64,000 bases of DNA from Zygaena filipendulae. Taxonomy: Eukaryota; Arthropoda; Insecta; Lepidoptera; Zygaenidae. The notes under the pieces were generated by a model. That model saw nothing but the letters and a program-made list of their open reading frames with translations. It did not search any database and was not told the DNA's origin. The stretch covers positions 704,501 to 768,500 of the forward strand of contig OU015669.1 of the NCBI GenBank assembly GCA_907165275.2, given 5' to 3'. The translations under genes were made by a program, and so were the position numbers. Of the stretch, positions 33,798 through 45,483 are shown one piece after another (position 1 is the stretch's first letter; each line of letters begins with the position of its first letter).

Positions 33798-34225
33798 TTA
33801 GATATCTGTCAGAATTTAGGTACCAGAAGGGATATTTTAAAGTAACAAAGGTAAATTGAAATAACATGGGTTCGCTAAACAAAGTAATCGTTGATTTGAG
33901 TTTGAAACGTAGTTAATTTCCGGAAGAATTTCATGGTTTCTGAAGCGGTAGAACGTATCCAATGAAATAGGTTGTATAATATTAACAGCTATCTATCTAT
34001 ATTCTATAACCAACGCATTCTTAAAATAATGACTGTTGATTCTTGATTGTATTAAGGTTTTTTTATCACTGCAAGTGCTAGGCAGTTTGTTTGCAAAGAA
34101 ATACGAAATTTCGTGTTTAATGTTTAATTGCGACCGCCTCATTGATGCTTAGAAAAAATGTTCTGGCTTTAAAAAATGCTATATGCATGCACCTACCTAT
34201 ATCGCACATCTTATCTTATCTAATA
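33798..34225. other. Gene-free stretch
   Basis: AT-rich sequence with no recognised exon or element. Confidence 0.4.
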
Positions 34226-34455
34226 TCTAATATATATAAATTACGTGTCACGTTGTTTGTCCGTGATGGACTCCGAAACTACTGAACGAATTATGATAAA
34301 ATTTTGCAACCATTTATAATATGGTCCAACTTAAAAGATAGGATAGTTTTTATCCCGGGATTCCCGCGGGAACTGCAGGACATAGAGTACTTTTTTCCCG
34401 CAACCTCCGCGGGAACTCCGAAATTACCGCGGATGAAATCGCGCGGGACAGCTAG
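34226..34455 (+). mobile_element. Helitron, third sub-family
   Basis: It starts A|TCTAATATATATAAATTACG and ends GCGCGGGACAGCTAG|T. The segment CCCGCGGGAACT recurs, giving two partial 3' modules. It lies left of the last Sap47 exon seen here, possibly in its next intron. Confidence 0.8.
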
Positions 34456-34858
34456 TAATATATAAATTTAGCCCTATATCCACAACACAACAACGACATA
34501 AACAAATCAAGTTCACTTTACTAATTTTAATTTACTCTTTTGCATATCTGTCACACCTTGTATTATCTACCTACAGTTATTTCTAACCAGCTGTTCCTTT
34601 TTTTCCTCAATCACTATTCCTGCAGAATGTGTACCAAAATTTATCATTTTTTTTTTATTTCTACGCGAAGTAAACACAACTATTAATTTTATGTACCTGT
34701 CACTACGCTGATGCAATATGTATACAAATGTCTATGGGAAAGTTTGGGGCATAAGTTATCATATTTCATTTTCATGTCTGTTTTCTCTGCAATAAATTGA
34801 TAGATAATTTTATTTATTTTTCTAGGATATTTTGCACTATCATTATGTGTCTACTCAC

Positions 34859-37800
34859 GGTCTCCTCGACGGTCTTCTTGATTTTGGCGCTCGCCTCGCT
34901 GACCTTGGCGCCCGCCTTGTTCACCGCCGAGTAGAGGAAGTTGCCCAGAGACTTCGCCCCGGCCACCGCTTTCGTGGTCACTGTGGACGGTCACATCGTA
35001 AGTAGCATGGAGGCAGGACGCTCGTGGAGACAACCTCCATGGGTGGGCACACGCTAGTTGGAAATTCGAAACAACAAAGAGAAGTAATTCGATTTTTGAA
35101 TTCAAATCAGATGTCGCGGAGAAAGTTTTGTTCAGTTGTCAATTGTGGAAAGAATCTATAAATGTGATAGGTAGGATGACATTTTTTCTCTGTGAATAAA
35201 ATATTTAAAGCTGAAAACTAAGTCTTTAAACTCTAAGTTTATATCTACACCCGAAACGGTTATATCCCACACCAGGACGTTATCGCGCACTGGCTGAGGG
35301 GTAATTCTACTCGCGAAAAACATCAATCTACGCGGTTTCTGCTAAGGGTTGCTACATAATATCGATTCGTTTAGAGCCGATCGATCATCGCTACATAGAT
35401 ATATTATGTGAGGATACCCTTATGCTACTGCTCCACCTGCGTTAACGTTAACGTTGATGTTAATACGCGTTACTTAACGCATTAAAATACGTGTTGGCTA
35501 CATTTAGTTTGCAACGTGCCGTTAAGCGTTAATTTCTAGTGAAATAACGCGTTAACACAAAATGGAAGTCGAAGCTTCAAACAGCTCACAATTTTAGGTA
35601 AAAATATTCAATGTACAGAATGGCGGATTCTACTCTTTTATTAGTAATAGATTATTATCATACTCTTTTAATTACCTCACGACAGGGGGTCTAGGTTTAG
35701 TAAACTGTCATCGTGTACCTATCGTTTACTATCTGTATTTTATTTAGCCAATGCAAGAGTGAAAAAATTAAATTACTTAATAACATAATCTAAGGTCCGT
35801 ATTCCAAAAGGTTACTCAAGTCACGAATCTAGTTTTAAAACTAATTTCAAGAAAAGCTTTAATTTTAGAACCTCACTTGAAACGAGATTCATCAATCAAC
35901 AATCAGCTGAGTTATTTTCTTATTCTAGAACGACGCTTGAGTACTAATCTATACTCAAGCAAAGATTTGATCTTTGTTTACGTCTGTCATGTCAAGATCA
36001 CTCAACCAATCAGAGTTCAAAATCTCAACTCAAGACTAGTTTCAAGTGATTAGAACCAATCAGAGTTCAGAATCTCTACTAAAGACTAGTTTCAAGTGAT
36101 GAGAACTTAAAACGCATTCTAAAATAAGATGTTCGCTTAAAACTAATCTCAAGAGAAACGTGATCTGAGTCACCTTCTGGAATACGTACCTAAATGAATT
36201 CATATTATGATTAGAAAAAAACTTGGTTTGTTTACAAAAAAACTCAACGAAAAAGGGTTATTTAAAACATAAAAATAAATAATACTAACGCTCTTGCATA
36301 TCAGGAACTTCAATAGCGTCTACAGAAAAGAACTGTTTACTGTGCTGAACTGAAATTGTGCAAAAAACAAAACATTGATATATTTTGATATAAGCATAAC
36401 TACAAAATTATAATACATACAAAAAAGATGAACAAGCCATAGAGTACAAAAACATAACAAACCAACATTATGTATAGCATAATATTACGATATGAACAGG
36501 CGCCTTTCTGTTCAACAGGGTCATTTTAATCTGACATCGAAACATCCATTGGAATTTCTACCTTATATGGTGTCAGAAAAGTCGGAATTACAATAGGCAA
36601 AAGTTTCGATATAATTCGGTAGAATAATTCTTAATTGTGAACCCCACTCTAATTTTTACACAGTCAATCCAATTGTTTATAACTGGCAGAGAATGCCAAA
36701 ATATGTACAACCCATATGAATATCGAACTCAACAGATCATCATGAAATTTTACATCCACGTTGTCAGGGGTACAGAGCAGGTCATAAGGTACTTTTATAT
36801 TGAGATTCCCGCAGGAACTCGAAAATTGTCGAAAATACCCCGCGTTAATTTCGGGGTAAAGAATCAAAGAATAAATTATAAAAAATGTACAATAATATAG
36901 ACAATGAACGCACCATTTCCGACTCCAGCCGGCTGTTCCTCCGTGGGCGTGCCGCCGGTGGACGCGGGTCGGCTGTCTGCGCCGCCGGTCGCGCTGCGTC
37001 CCAACACACGCACAATGTGGCTTACACGCATTCGTTATTACGGCACAGATAACGACAGATACATCGGAACACACCCGTTGATTAGCTAGGGATTTTATCA
37101 AGGGGGGAAGTCACCGAGAAAAGAACATGTTAACTAGAGAGACAATGTAGGCTGGGTTAATGCTAATGTTACACTAATGTAAGTGCATATTTGCTCTAAA
37201 CTGAACCCAGTTCCCATTTGGTTCCCAAGCATTGTTCCGTGATCTGTTCTGTAGGGGCAGCCATCCTTCTAAACTAAACACAGACGTCTAATGAGTAGAT
37301 AATATGTATGTATAAATTAAATACACAAAAATGGGTATTAAATATTATATTGAAGTTGCTCAGTTATAGTCGAAACTTTGGTGCTCACAATTAGAAATTT
37401 TAACTTTAAATGTGTAGCACACTATATGGACACCAAAAGGCTTAGGTACTTTTGATGCTGACTGTACAAGAAGCGCAGAATGAAGAGGGAGATTGGTCTT
37501 CAATAAACGGACAGACAAACAGCACCTCCCTAAGACACTGTATATTTAGACAAATTCTTCATAGAAAATAAGTATATTAGTTATTACTTACTTACCTTCT
37601 AGGTGAGTTAAATTATATTGAAGGGCATTTTTTTTATCTTTGATCAATGTAGGTAACTTAGTTTCAATATAGAGAAATAGATATAGACAACTAACAGAAA
37701 GCACAACAATGAAAAGAAAATATAAAATGGGGTTCGAGCAGATTGAATGAGTTCACTAAATTTGATAATAATGAATTATATACTTGATTGTGCTTGGTAA

Positions 37801-39323
37801 TAAATTGATATAAATTATGTAAAAAATCGTTTCATGACTTGAACTAATTAAATTGAATTCTAACTTTTTTTGTTTTCCAAAAGCAAAACTTATTGAGCAA
37901 TACTAATAAAGTACGATTTAAAAAAAATTCAGTGAATATTCAGCAATTATTTTTAGGCTTTCGAAAATATTATGTTATATTATGTGAGACGAATTTTTTT
38001 TTTTTTGAAATAGCAGAAAATTCAGTAACAAATTGTCTGATTTCATTGTTATAACAAAACTAAAGATGTGAGCATAATGTGCATTGCAATGAAGCTAACA
38101 AAACCAAAGCATTTCATACTGATGCTCAATACAAGTGCCCATAAATATATTTTGCAATATTATTTAAAAAAGCTTGTGTGACATTATTATTTACAAAAAA
38201 TAAAATTATTTTATGAAGTTTAAAATTTAAGAATAATAATAAATTTAATAAAAACAAGTAGTAGGTATAATTGGCATATCATTTCTAATAACTCAAATTA
38301 ATTGTCAGGAAAATAAAGATGGCAAAGTGCTTAATAATAACAGGAGCTTTGTACAGGCGATTTTTATAGACCTAATAATTTACTAGAAATGTCATACCAA
38401 ATATTTATGCAAAAAAACTAATTGTAAACTCATTGTATCCGCTTGACCCCTCGTACCTATTATACCTAGAGTTATCGTCATCGTCCTTGGCCTCTTTCGC
38501 TTCTAGGTCTGCGGTTTCCACAGGAGCTGCAGGTTCTGATACTTCTGGTACAGGGGTCTCATTTTTCCTTAATCCTGGTATTGGTATGCCGGATCCAAGC
38601 CAACCAGTCATCTGAGACTTGACATTGGTGATGATGTCTAACTTGCTCCCACCTTTTGTTGGACTGTAGGTAATTAAAAAGTTGCTATAGAAATTATACA
38701 AAAAAAATGTGGAAATTAGTCACATCTTCAATCAATATTTGTTTTTTTTTTATGTCATAGGGGGCAAACGGGCAAGTGGTTTGTGCAATATAATAATAAT
38801 TTTGATAAATATTTGAATATTACATTAAAAATTGGTATAAACAATTAAAAGGATAGCTAACAATGTATTAGTTAACAGCCTTGACAATGCATCAGTGCCT
38901 GACCCAAATTTTCATTAAGTAGATAGACACTTGACTTGCAAAATTTCAAAAGATCAATAACTTCCTGAAGGTAACTGTATTTGTAAATTCAATAATTCCG
39001 TTCTTAGGATAAATTTCTATAATTTTTTTTTCGTGTTCTTTAACTATCTCTAATAGTTGCAACTAACAGGAAAAACTTTCATAAAAAAACTCAGGGTCAT
39101 GTAGTTTGATGCCGTGAAAAATTAATTAAATACTCTAGCCGTTTGATTAGTTATTAGGCCACACAAAATGTAAACAAAGAATGTCGGACCTCTGTTTTTC
39201 GACTTCCACGGTCGGTTCTACCGTCGTCGCGTCTTTTGTTGGAGTCGGTACTTCTTCGTCATGGGGCTCTCCTTTCGCCGCCCCCATCCATGAGCTAACC
39301 TGATTAGTGAGTCCCGAAAACAT
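34859..39323 (-). CDS. Sap47: Sap47/SYAP1 homologue, N-terminal four coding exons (partial)
   Basis: Homologue of Drosophila Sap47 and vertebrate SYAP1, BSD-domain proteins of synapses and cytoplasm. Coding exons on the minus strand: 39190-39323, 38466-38663, 36914-36993, 34859-34980, in total 534 nt or 178 codons with matching phases. Residues 1-14 read MFSGLTNQVSSWMG. Exon 2 repeats the motif type (SQMTGWLGSG). Exon 3 is a Gly/Thr-rich linker (ATGGADSRPASTGG). Exon 4 has AKSLGNFLYSAVNKAG and SAKIKKTVEET, the conserved helix before the BSD domain. The start is the ATG at 39323; no earlier in-frame ATG occurs after an upstream stop. Donor 1 (AG|GTCCGA) is weak but gives the right phase. The BSD domain is not found in the window and presumably lies further left. 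The name rests on recalled motifs. Confidence 0.75.
35794..36190. mobile_element. PIF/Harbinger-like MITE (TAA duplication)
   Basis: GGTCCGTATTCCAAAAGGT at the left is mirrored by ACCTTCTGGAATACGTACC at the right, flanked by TAA on both sides (35791-35793, 36191-36193). A 3-bp TWA duplication is typical of PIF/Harbinger. Inside is a direct repeat of about 53 bp (CCAATCAGAGTTCA then AAGACTAGTTTCAAGTGAT) and no ORF. Confidence 0.7.
36720..36860 (+). mobile_element. Degraded Helitron fragment
   Basis: TCATCATGAAATTTTACATC, ACGTTGTCAGGGGTACAGAG and GGTACTTTTATATTGAG match the Helitron middle. The hairpin end is scrambled. Confidence 0.5.
36994..38465 (-). other. Sap47 intron 2
   Basis: AT-rich, 1.5 kb, with no recognised element or exon. 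Confidence 0.5.
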
Positions 39324-40256
39324 TTTCACTGGCACTAGCTAATTAATATCTACACAAAATACACAACACACACAGCGAATTCACAACGCTGCTACAGTCA
39401 AGAACATGACACTCGGTGGACGACAGTCCAATGTGACTGTGTGAAACGCGATCAGCTGGATCACTAACTAAACGAAAACCGCAATCGACCAAGAGGACAC
39501 AGAAAATTCACTGCGCATGAAAAGTTGCGCCAGATAATTTTCCAATTGCGATTTGCTAGTATCGTTTAACGTTTTATTATTGCTAGCAAAGATAATTTCA
39601 TCATTGAAATGCGAATTTCAAATCAAACTAAGTTTGTGAATCATGATGAGAGTTACTTTCGTATTTATAATATTAGTATTGATTAATCACTAATCTAAAA
39701 ATGTTATGGTGATTTAGGTAAGTAACATTTAAAGTATTTAAACCTTCATAGATTTTGTCAATAAAAATAAAGCAATAACAAAACGCAGGTGTAAGGTAAC
39801 TATAGACACGTATTTTTTTTTTCATTTATTTATCTTATACAGGAAAGGCTAAGAGAATATGGCCTATACTGCCAAGCGTACAGAGCCGCAATTCATCCAC
39901 TCTGTACTCTGCAAGATTAAAATAAAACCCGATAATGGGATCTCCGTCGTACGAAAATTTTTGTTCAAATACTTACTCAAAAAGTATTTAATACGAACCA
40001 TGATAGCCTAGTGAACGATAGCTCTAATACCATGGAGTAGAGATGAAAATGATTTTGATTACCTACAAAAATTGATTTGACAAAAAGGACAAATTGACGT
40101 TTCCAAATGACGTTTTCCATGTAATTGGCGATTTATTTGTTTGTCACAGTGGATTTTTTAATTATATTCTTTGTGTATTTAAACCATCAATGTAGCGTTC
40201 GATAATTTTGTTGGAATATTTAACGTAATAAATTGCAAGATCTAATATAAAGCGAA
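39324..40256. promoter_or_regulatory. Divergent Sap47-USP8 intergenic region
   Basis: The two start codons lie 933 bp apart and face away from each other, so both 5' UTRs and promoters should fall here. A Helitron-end remnant (ATTTATAATATTAGTAT) is at about 39662-39678. A T-run with TTTATTTATCTTATACAGG near 39820-39845 looks like a retroposon tail. No TATA box can be assigned with confidence. Confidence 0.55.
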
Positions 40257-40674
40257 ATGACACACCACTTCAAAATGACGGAGACGCGTAGAATGCAACT
40301 TCACCTTGGAAACTGCATTGAAGATTTGGATAAATTACACAATGTGCCGGATCTTAAGACTAAACGTGCTACTATGTATGTTCATCCATAACAAAGCTTT
40401 TTTATTTTAGCTATTTCGATGTTTTATTATGGTTTGTTTCTAGGTTATGCAAGACTGCTCAAAAATTGTTTGAGAGTGCTGAAGAGGCTCGAGAAAAGGG
40501 CGATGAAGAGTACTCGTATGTGTACTTCATGAAATACTTGCGCGTCATCGCTTATATAAACCAAGACAAGGAGTATTTGAAAGACAAGTCTTACTTTAAC
40601 AACATGCTTGGTTCTAAGAATCCTAATAAGGCCATTGATGCCGCTGAGATGCTGAAAAATAGCTTAATTGAGAG
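40257..40674 (+). CDS. USP8: USP8 exons 1-2: N-terminal dimerisation domain
   Basis: Exon 1 (119 nt) ends ACTAT|GTATGT and exon 2 starts TAG|G, so Met40 is split between them. Exon 2 reads [20 protein letters not shown] and [12 protein letters not shown], the helical USP8_dimer/MIT-like fold that in the human protein binds ESCRT-III CHMP subunits and dimerises. Exon 2 ends GAGAG|GTAATG. Confidence 0.88.
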
Positions 40675-43600
40675 GTAATGTTGTAGATATTTAGCAGGTT
40701 CCAGTAAATTTATTTATGGTGTTTTGCAGTTAAAGTTAGCATATGTTTATATAACACTAGGATCCCCTGCGGTTTCACCAAACATAATTTCGGAGTTCCC
40801 GTGGGAATTCCAAGATAAACTTTACCTGTAAACCTTCCTCTGGAATCACTCTATCTATTGGTGTAAATCACATGAAAATCTGCACAGTAGTTTACAAGTT
40901 AATTGCAAATAAACAGGAAGACAGACATACCTGGCAAAGGACTTTGTTTTATAATTATTACTGAGTTAAAAACACACTTCATTATATATATAGGGTGTCC
41001 CGTAAATCGATGTCAAGCCAGAACCAGGTGATAGGATAAGCCATAACAGCTGTTAACAGAAAAATATAAAAATATTTGCTATGCTTATTTAAAAAAAGGA
41101 CAGTCATTAAAAAATGACGAAAGCAATAATTTTGAAAACTTCATCGCCAAAAACTTAAATTTTAAGCATTAGTTTTCAGAAACACTATTCAGGTCTCAGG
41201 ATTACACAATAAGAAGAAAATTGAAAAAAAGTTAAGGTTTTTAGCAACAGAAGTTATACAAACATCGCAGGGTGTAAATTTTTATAATTTTTATAAATTT
41301 TAAAGTTTTTTTTTACATTTTTCTATTAAGTTATGACTTAGCCTATCACCCGGTTCTGTTTTGATGTCGATTTACGGGACAACCTGTATATGAGTATTAA
41401 GGGTCTGTTTCTCAATCACCAAATACTGATAAATAAGTTGGACATTGTTATAGGTTTTGGTTTTACAAATATCAGGGAAGGTTAAATTTGTGATTGGGAA
41501 ACAGACCTTACTTAGACTTTGTTAATACAGATACGCATCAGAGCAACACAATATGATACAGCAAAAATTTGAAGAGAATAGAAAGAAGGCTGTTGAGACT
41601 GTAGTGGTGGAAACTCCTCAGCCACCATTGGGGTTGCCAGGTATATAATTACTTTTTTAAATGACTAACCATAATTAACAGCTGTTACTTTATTTTGTGG
41701 TATTGAGGTTGTGGGCCTTTGTCACTGATATTTTTTGTAGTGATATTGACTGATACAGTTATAATACACTAACTTTACAAATTTATGTATGATATGCTGC
41801 TGTTATGATAGACCATTAATTACATCTGTGATTGATTTATACATTTTGTGAGTGATGCTATAGTAATTTAAACCAGCCCTAGTACACTCCAGCTGCAAGA
41901 TGATCAGTTGAAACGACTGGTTGTCTTGAGTTTGTTGTAGTACTTTGTGTACCTTGAGTTTACAGAGGCAAGCACATCATTGAGTATGTTTAATAAAAAC
42001 AACGTTTTTTTTTCATTTTTTTTTTATTATAATATTTATGTAATAATAGTAGTGTATACCATGTTTGCTTGGTTTCCACAACACAAGCTTAAGCTTACTG
42101 TGGGATCAAGTAGATCTGAGTGTTGTAAAGTGAAATATTATTATTATAAAAATCAATTTGTGTGTGCACCACTCCTATACATATATGTATATTGATTTTT
42201 TTCTAACCCCAGGTCCAGATGAAGTGACAATCCGTAGTGACCAATTGTACACGATCCTGAAGCAAGGCAAGTTGAAAGTGATGATATTGGATGCGAGGCC
42301 TGGCAAGGACTTCGTGGAGTCTCATATTAACTGTCCTTCCTGTATCAGCGTGCCGGAGGAGTGTATCTCACCTGGGTATGATCCTGATCCTATATCATAG
42401 TCACTAGAAGTCTCAAAAAATATCACAACATACTTGATGGAAAAATCCCGTCAATGGTTAAAATGGTATAGGTGCAAAACTAATAACAGTTTATTTAATT
42501 ACATTATACTATGCTAATGAAAGTTACTTGTCAACCACAACCAGAGACTACCCTATCATAAAGCCAACTTCAGCAGAGTCACTAAAAAGCAATAAAACCG
42601 TAACGGCAATCAAACGAATTCAACGAAAGAAACACTGGAGCCTGGCGAAATGTCAAATACGCACCGCCATAAATACAAGGAATTGAATTGACTACCTATC
42701 TGTACTAATATTATAAAGAGCAAAAGTTTGTGGATTTGTAAGTTTGTGACGTTGTAGGGGGTAATCTCTGGATGTACTGAACCGATTTTGAAAATTCTTT
42801 CACTAATAGAAAGCTACAGTGATCCTGAGTGTCGTAGGATAGTTTTTATTCCGATATTACCGCGGCCGAAACCGCGGGGGTCAGCTAGTAGTTAACACTT
42901 TCAATCCCCCACAGTTACATTCCCATTCATTTCTTACTTCCTATGGGAATTCTGGTATAAAAAATACATTACTCAGAAATACTGCAGTTGTAAGTGAAAA
43001 TTTTCTTTAAATTTGTCATACAAAAAGTAAATCTTTTCAATATTTAATATGTAATATTAAGTATAGATGACATGATGTACAGATTATAATAATAAAAGGG
43101 ACACTATACAGACCAACTAAGTAGACAACACTGCACACCTGGATGCCAACCTCTGGACGGCTTTGATATTCATCAGGAAATCAGCCCACGTGCTGGAGCA
43201 AAACTTGCCGTCGGCGTCGCGTGTTGTCTGGGCGCAGCGTGCTGCCATGGAACTGATTGTCATGCTGGACTGGTCTAGTACTGCTGTTATTCCAGGAAAG
43301 ACACTGCATCTCCTCAAGACCATACTGCTCAAGGTGAGTTGGTGGACTACGAAAATGAACTTGTCAACCAAATTTTGGTTTTTAGTCTGTCTATTGTAGA
43401 TTAAGAAAAAATATGTATTTTTTAATTTCTTACGTAATGAAAAAATTACTTAGATACATGTCAAAATGTCGCGTGACGTCACGCCGTGCTACAGTTTATA
43501 GAACGTTATGACGTCAAGAGCCCCCTCTCCTAAATTTTAATGCGTTTTATCTTAGTATTTTTTCAATAATTTGAAAAAGCAAAAAGTATTTTTTACTTTT

Positions 43601-45448
43601 TATCTGCCTGGATTTAAGTTTGGTCCGAAGATGGGAGCCTGTAACAAGCGGTCCTGTAACACGGAGTTTCCTAGTACGGATTCTGATCTCTCACTTAGGC
43701 TTAGCTACATGTTTCATATTGATTGTGTCCTCAAATCTAGTTATTGCTGTAGTGCATAAGTCACTGCGATTGGAAATAAATGGTTTATTATTATTATTTA
43801 TTATTATATATCATTATATATATTGTTATATCTGTGTTCTCAACGTGCCGTGCGGCGCGCCAGTGGGACGTGAAGGTGCAGTACGCGCGCGCGCCGCTCG
43901 CGCTGCTGGGCGGCTACGAGGACTGGCTGCTGCGCTACCCGGCCAGCACCACCAACCCGCAGGCCGTGCCGCCCGCGCAGGATGAGGCGCTCGACGACAT
44001 GCTCGGTGAGTCGGCCCCGGCGGCTCCTGGAGCCCGTCGGGCTCTTCGAACCTGGGTGACTCTAGCCCTGTGGTTCCCCATCAGATCCTCAAACCTGATT
44101 GAGTTTCAGAGCCACATTATGGCCAAAATTTGAATAAAGGATTTGACTTTGAGTTGGGGTCCCGTTAGTCTGATCAGCTCAGCTCCTCAAACTGGTTAGT
44201 CGGGGCCCCGCCGTGCGCGTGTCCCATCAGTTCCTCAAACCTTATTGAGTCGGGGCCCCGTCGTGCCAAATCTGCTTCTCAAACCTTATTGAATCAGGGT
44301 CCCGTCGTGTCCCGTCAGCTCCTCAAATCTGGGTGAGTCATAGCCCTGTGGTTCCCCATCAGATCCTCAAACCTGATTGAGTCGTAGCCCTGTGGTACCT
44401 CATTGTTGTGGTACCTGATTTTAACTTACTATAATCGTGGGGGGAGTACTGCGGGGTACAGCGAGTAATTCATATGTAACAGTAACCAGTATAGATCGGG
44501 CAATCGACCCGGTTTAAGCCAGGCACTTAGGTTTATTTATTTAAAACTTTATACCCATAAATGCCTGGACGTTTAAGTGCTTTCATCACCTTTATACCAT
44601 TCACTGGACAAGCCTGAGCAGTCATTTCAGGAAAACGAAGTAGTCATTTTAGGAAAGTGAACATTTTAGGAAAAACCAAGTGGACATTTTAGGAAAGTGG
44701 TCATTCTCGACCTAAAGGTTCCCCGTCACTTGTCAGGTGACATAGACTACCCGACGTGGGCGGAGCTGTCGGCTGTCGCCGCCCCCGCCCCCGCGCCCTC
44801 CCCCGCCGCCGCCCCCGCGCCCGCCCCCGGCCGCGCCCGCGCCGAGCCGCCGGTGGACCGCAGCAGCAAGGTAACAGGTTCTCTGCTCATTGAAAGCGGA
44901 ACAGCGGGCTTACTATGAGCTCTTAAAGCAGAACCTAAATTGAATTGCTCTGCTTTATCGTACGATAACCACCTTAAAGCAGGCCCGCTTAAAGGCGGTG
45001 GTCTTAAAGCAAGTCAATTTAAATTCTGCTTTAAGAGCTCATAGTACAGGAAACAAAACAACTGACTTTTTTTTTTCAAAATGAGTTTATTTTTATTTTT
45101 GTCATTTTTCGCGCATAACGGATCGTTAAACTAAGAATGATTTGTTTTAAGTAAAGCGATTTCCGTGTTTTTGCTTACCCTGTTAAATTTATTCTTCTGC
45201 AACAACCATCAAAAAGGCTTTAGTCATTAGTCTAAAAATTAAAACTACTATTAGTTTAGCTTGAATATTTTTTGAGTCTATTTTGAAGATATATAGCTAT
45301 AAATAGTAGATTGTTAGTAGATTGATAGTACCCATCGTTGTGGCGTCCCTTTGGGGGAGGTGTATGTCCAGCAGTGGACGTGTTTCGGCTGATGTGATGA
45401 TGATGTTGAACTTAGCCTATGAGTTGAGGGAGTCACTGACCGTGTGTG

Positions 45449-45483
<35 letters not shown>

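Larger units (their letters stand above)
34981..36913 (-). other. Sap47 intron 3
   Basis: Non-coding between coding exons 3 and 4. It contains a Helitron fragment near 35604-35650, the TAA-flanked MITE at 35794-36190 and a degraded Helitron at about 36720-36860. ACGTTAACGTTAACGTT-type short repeats lie near 35442-35500. Confidence 0.6.

Noticed and set aside
1..34858. BSD-domain exons of Sap47
   Set aside because: I looked on the minus strand for the BSD Phe-Trp region and conserved GC-rich exons and saw none. They probably lie beyond the left edge, but a missed short exon cannot be excluded.
36664..37101. 145-codon minus-strand frame
   Set aside because: It overlaps Sap47 exon 3 in another frame. 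Splice sites, phase and the Gly/Thr-rich linker favour the Sap47 reading.
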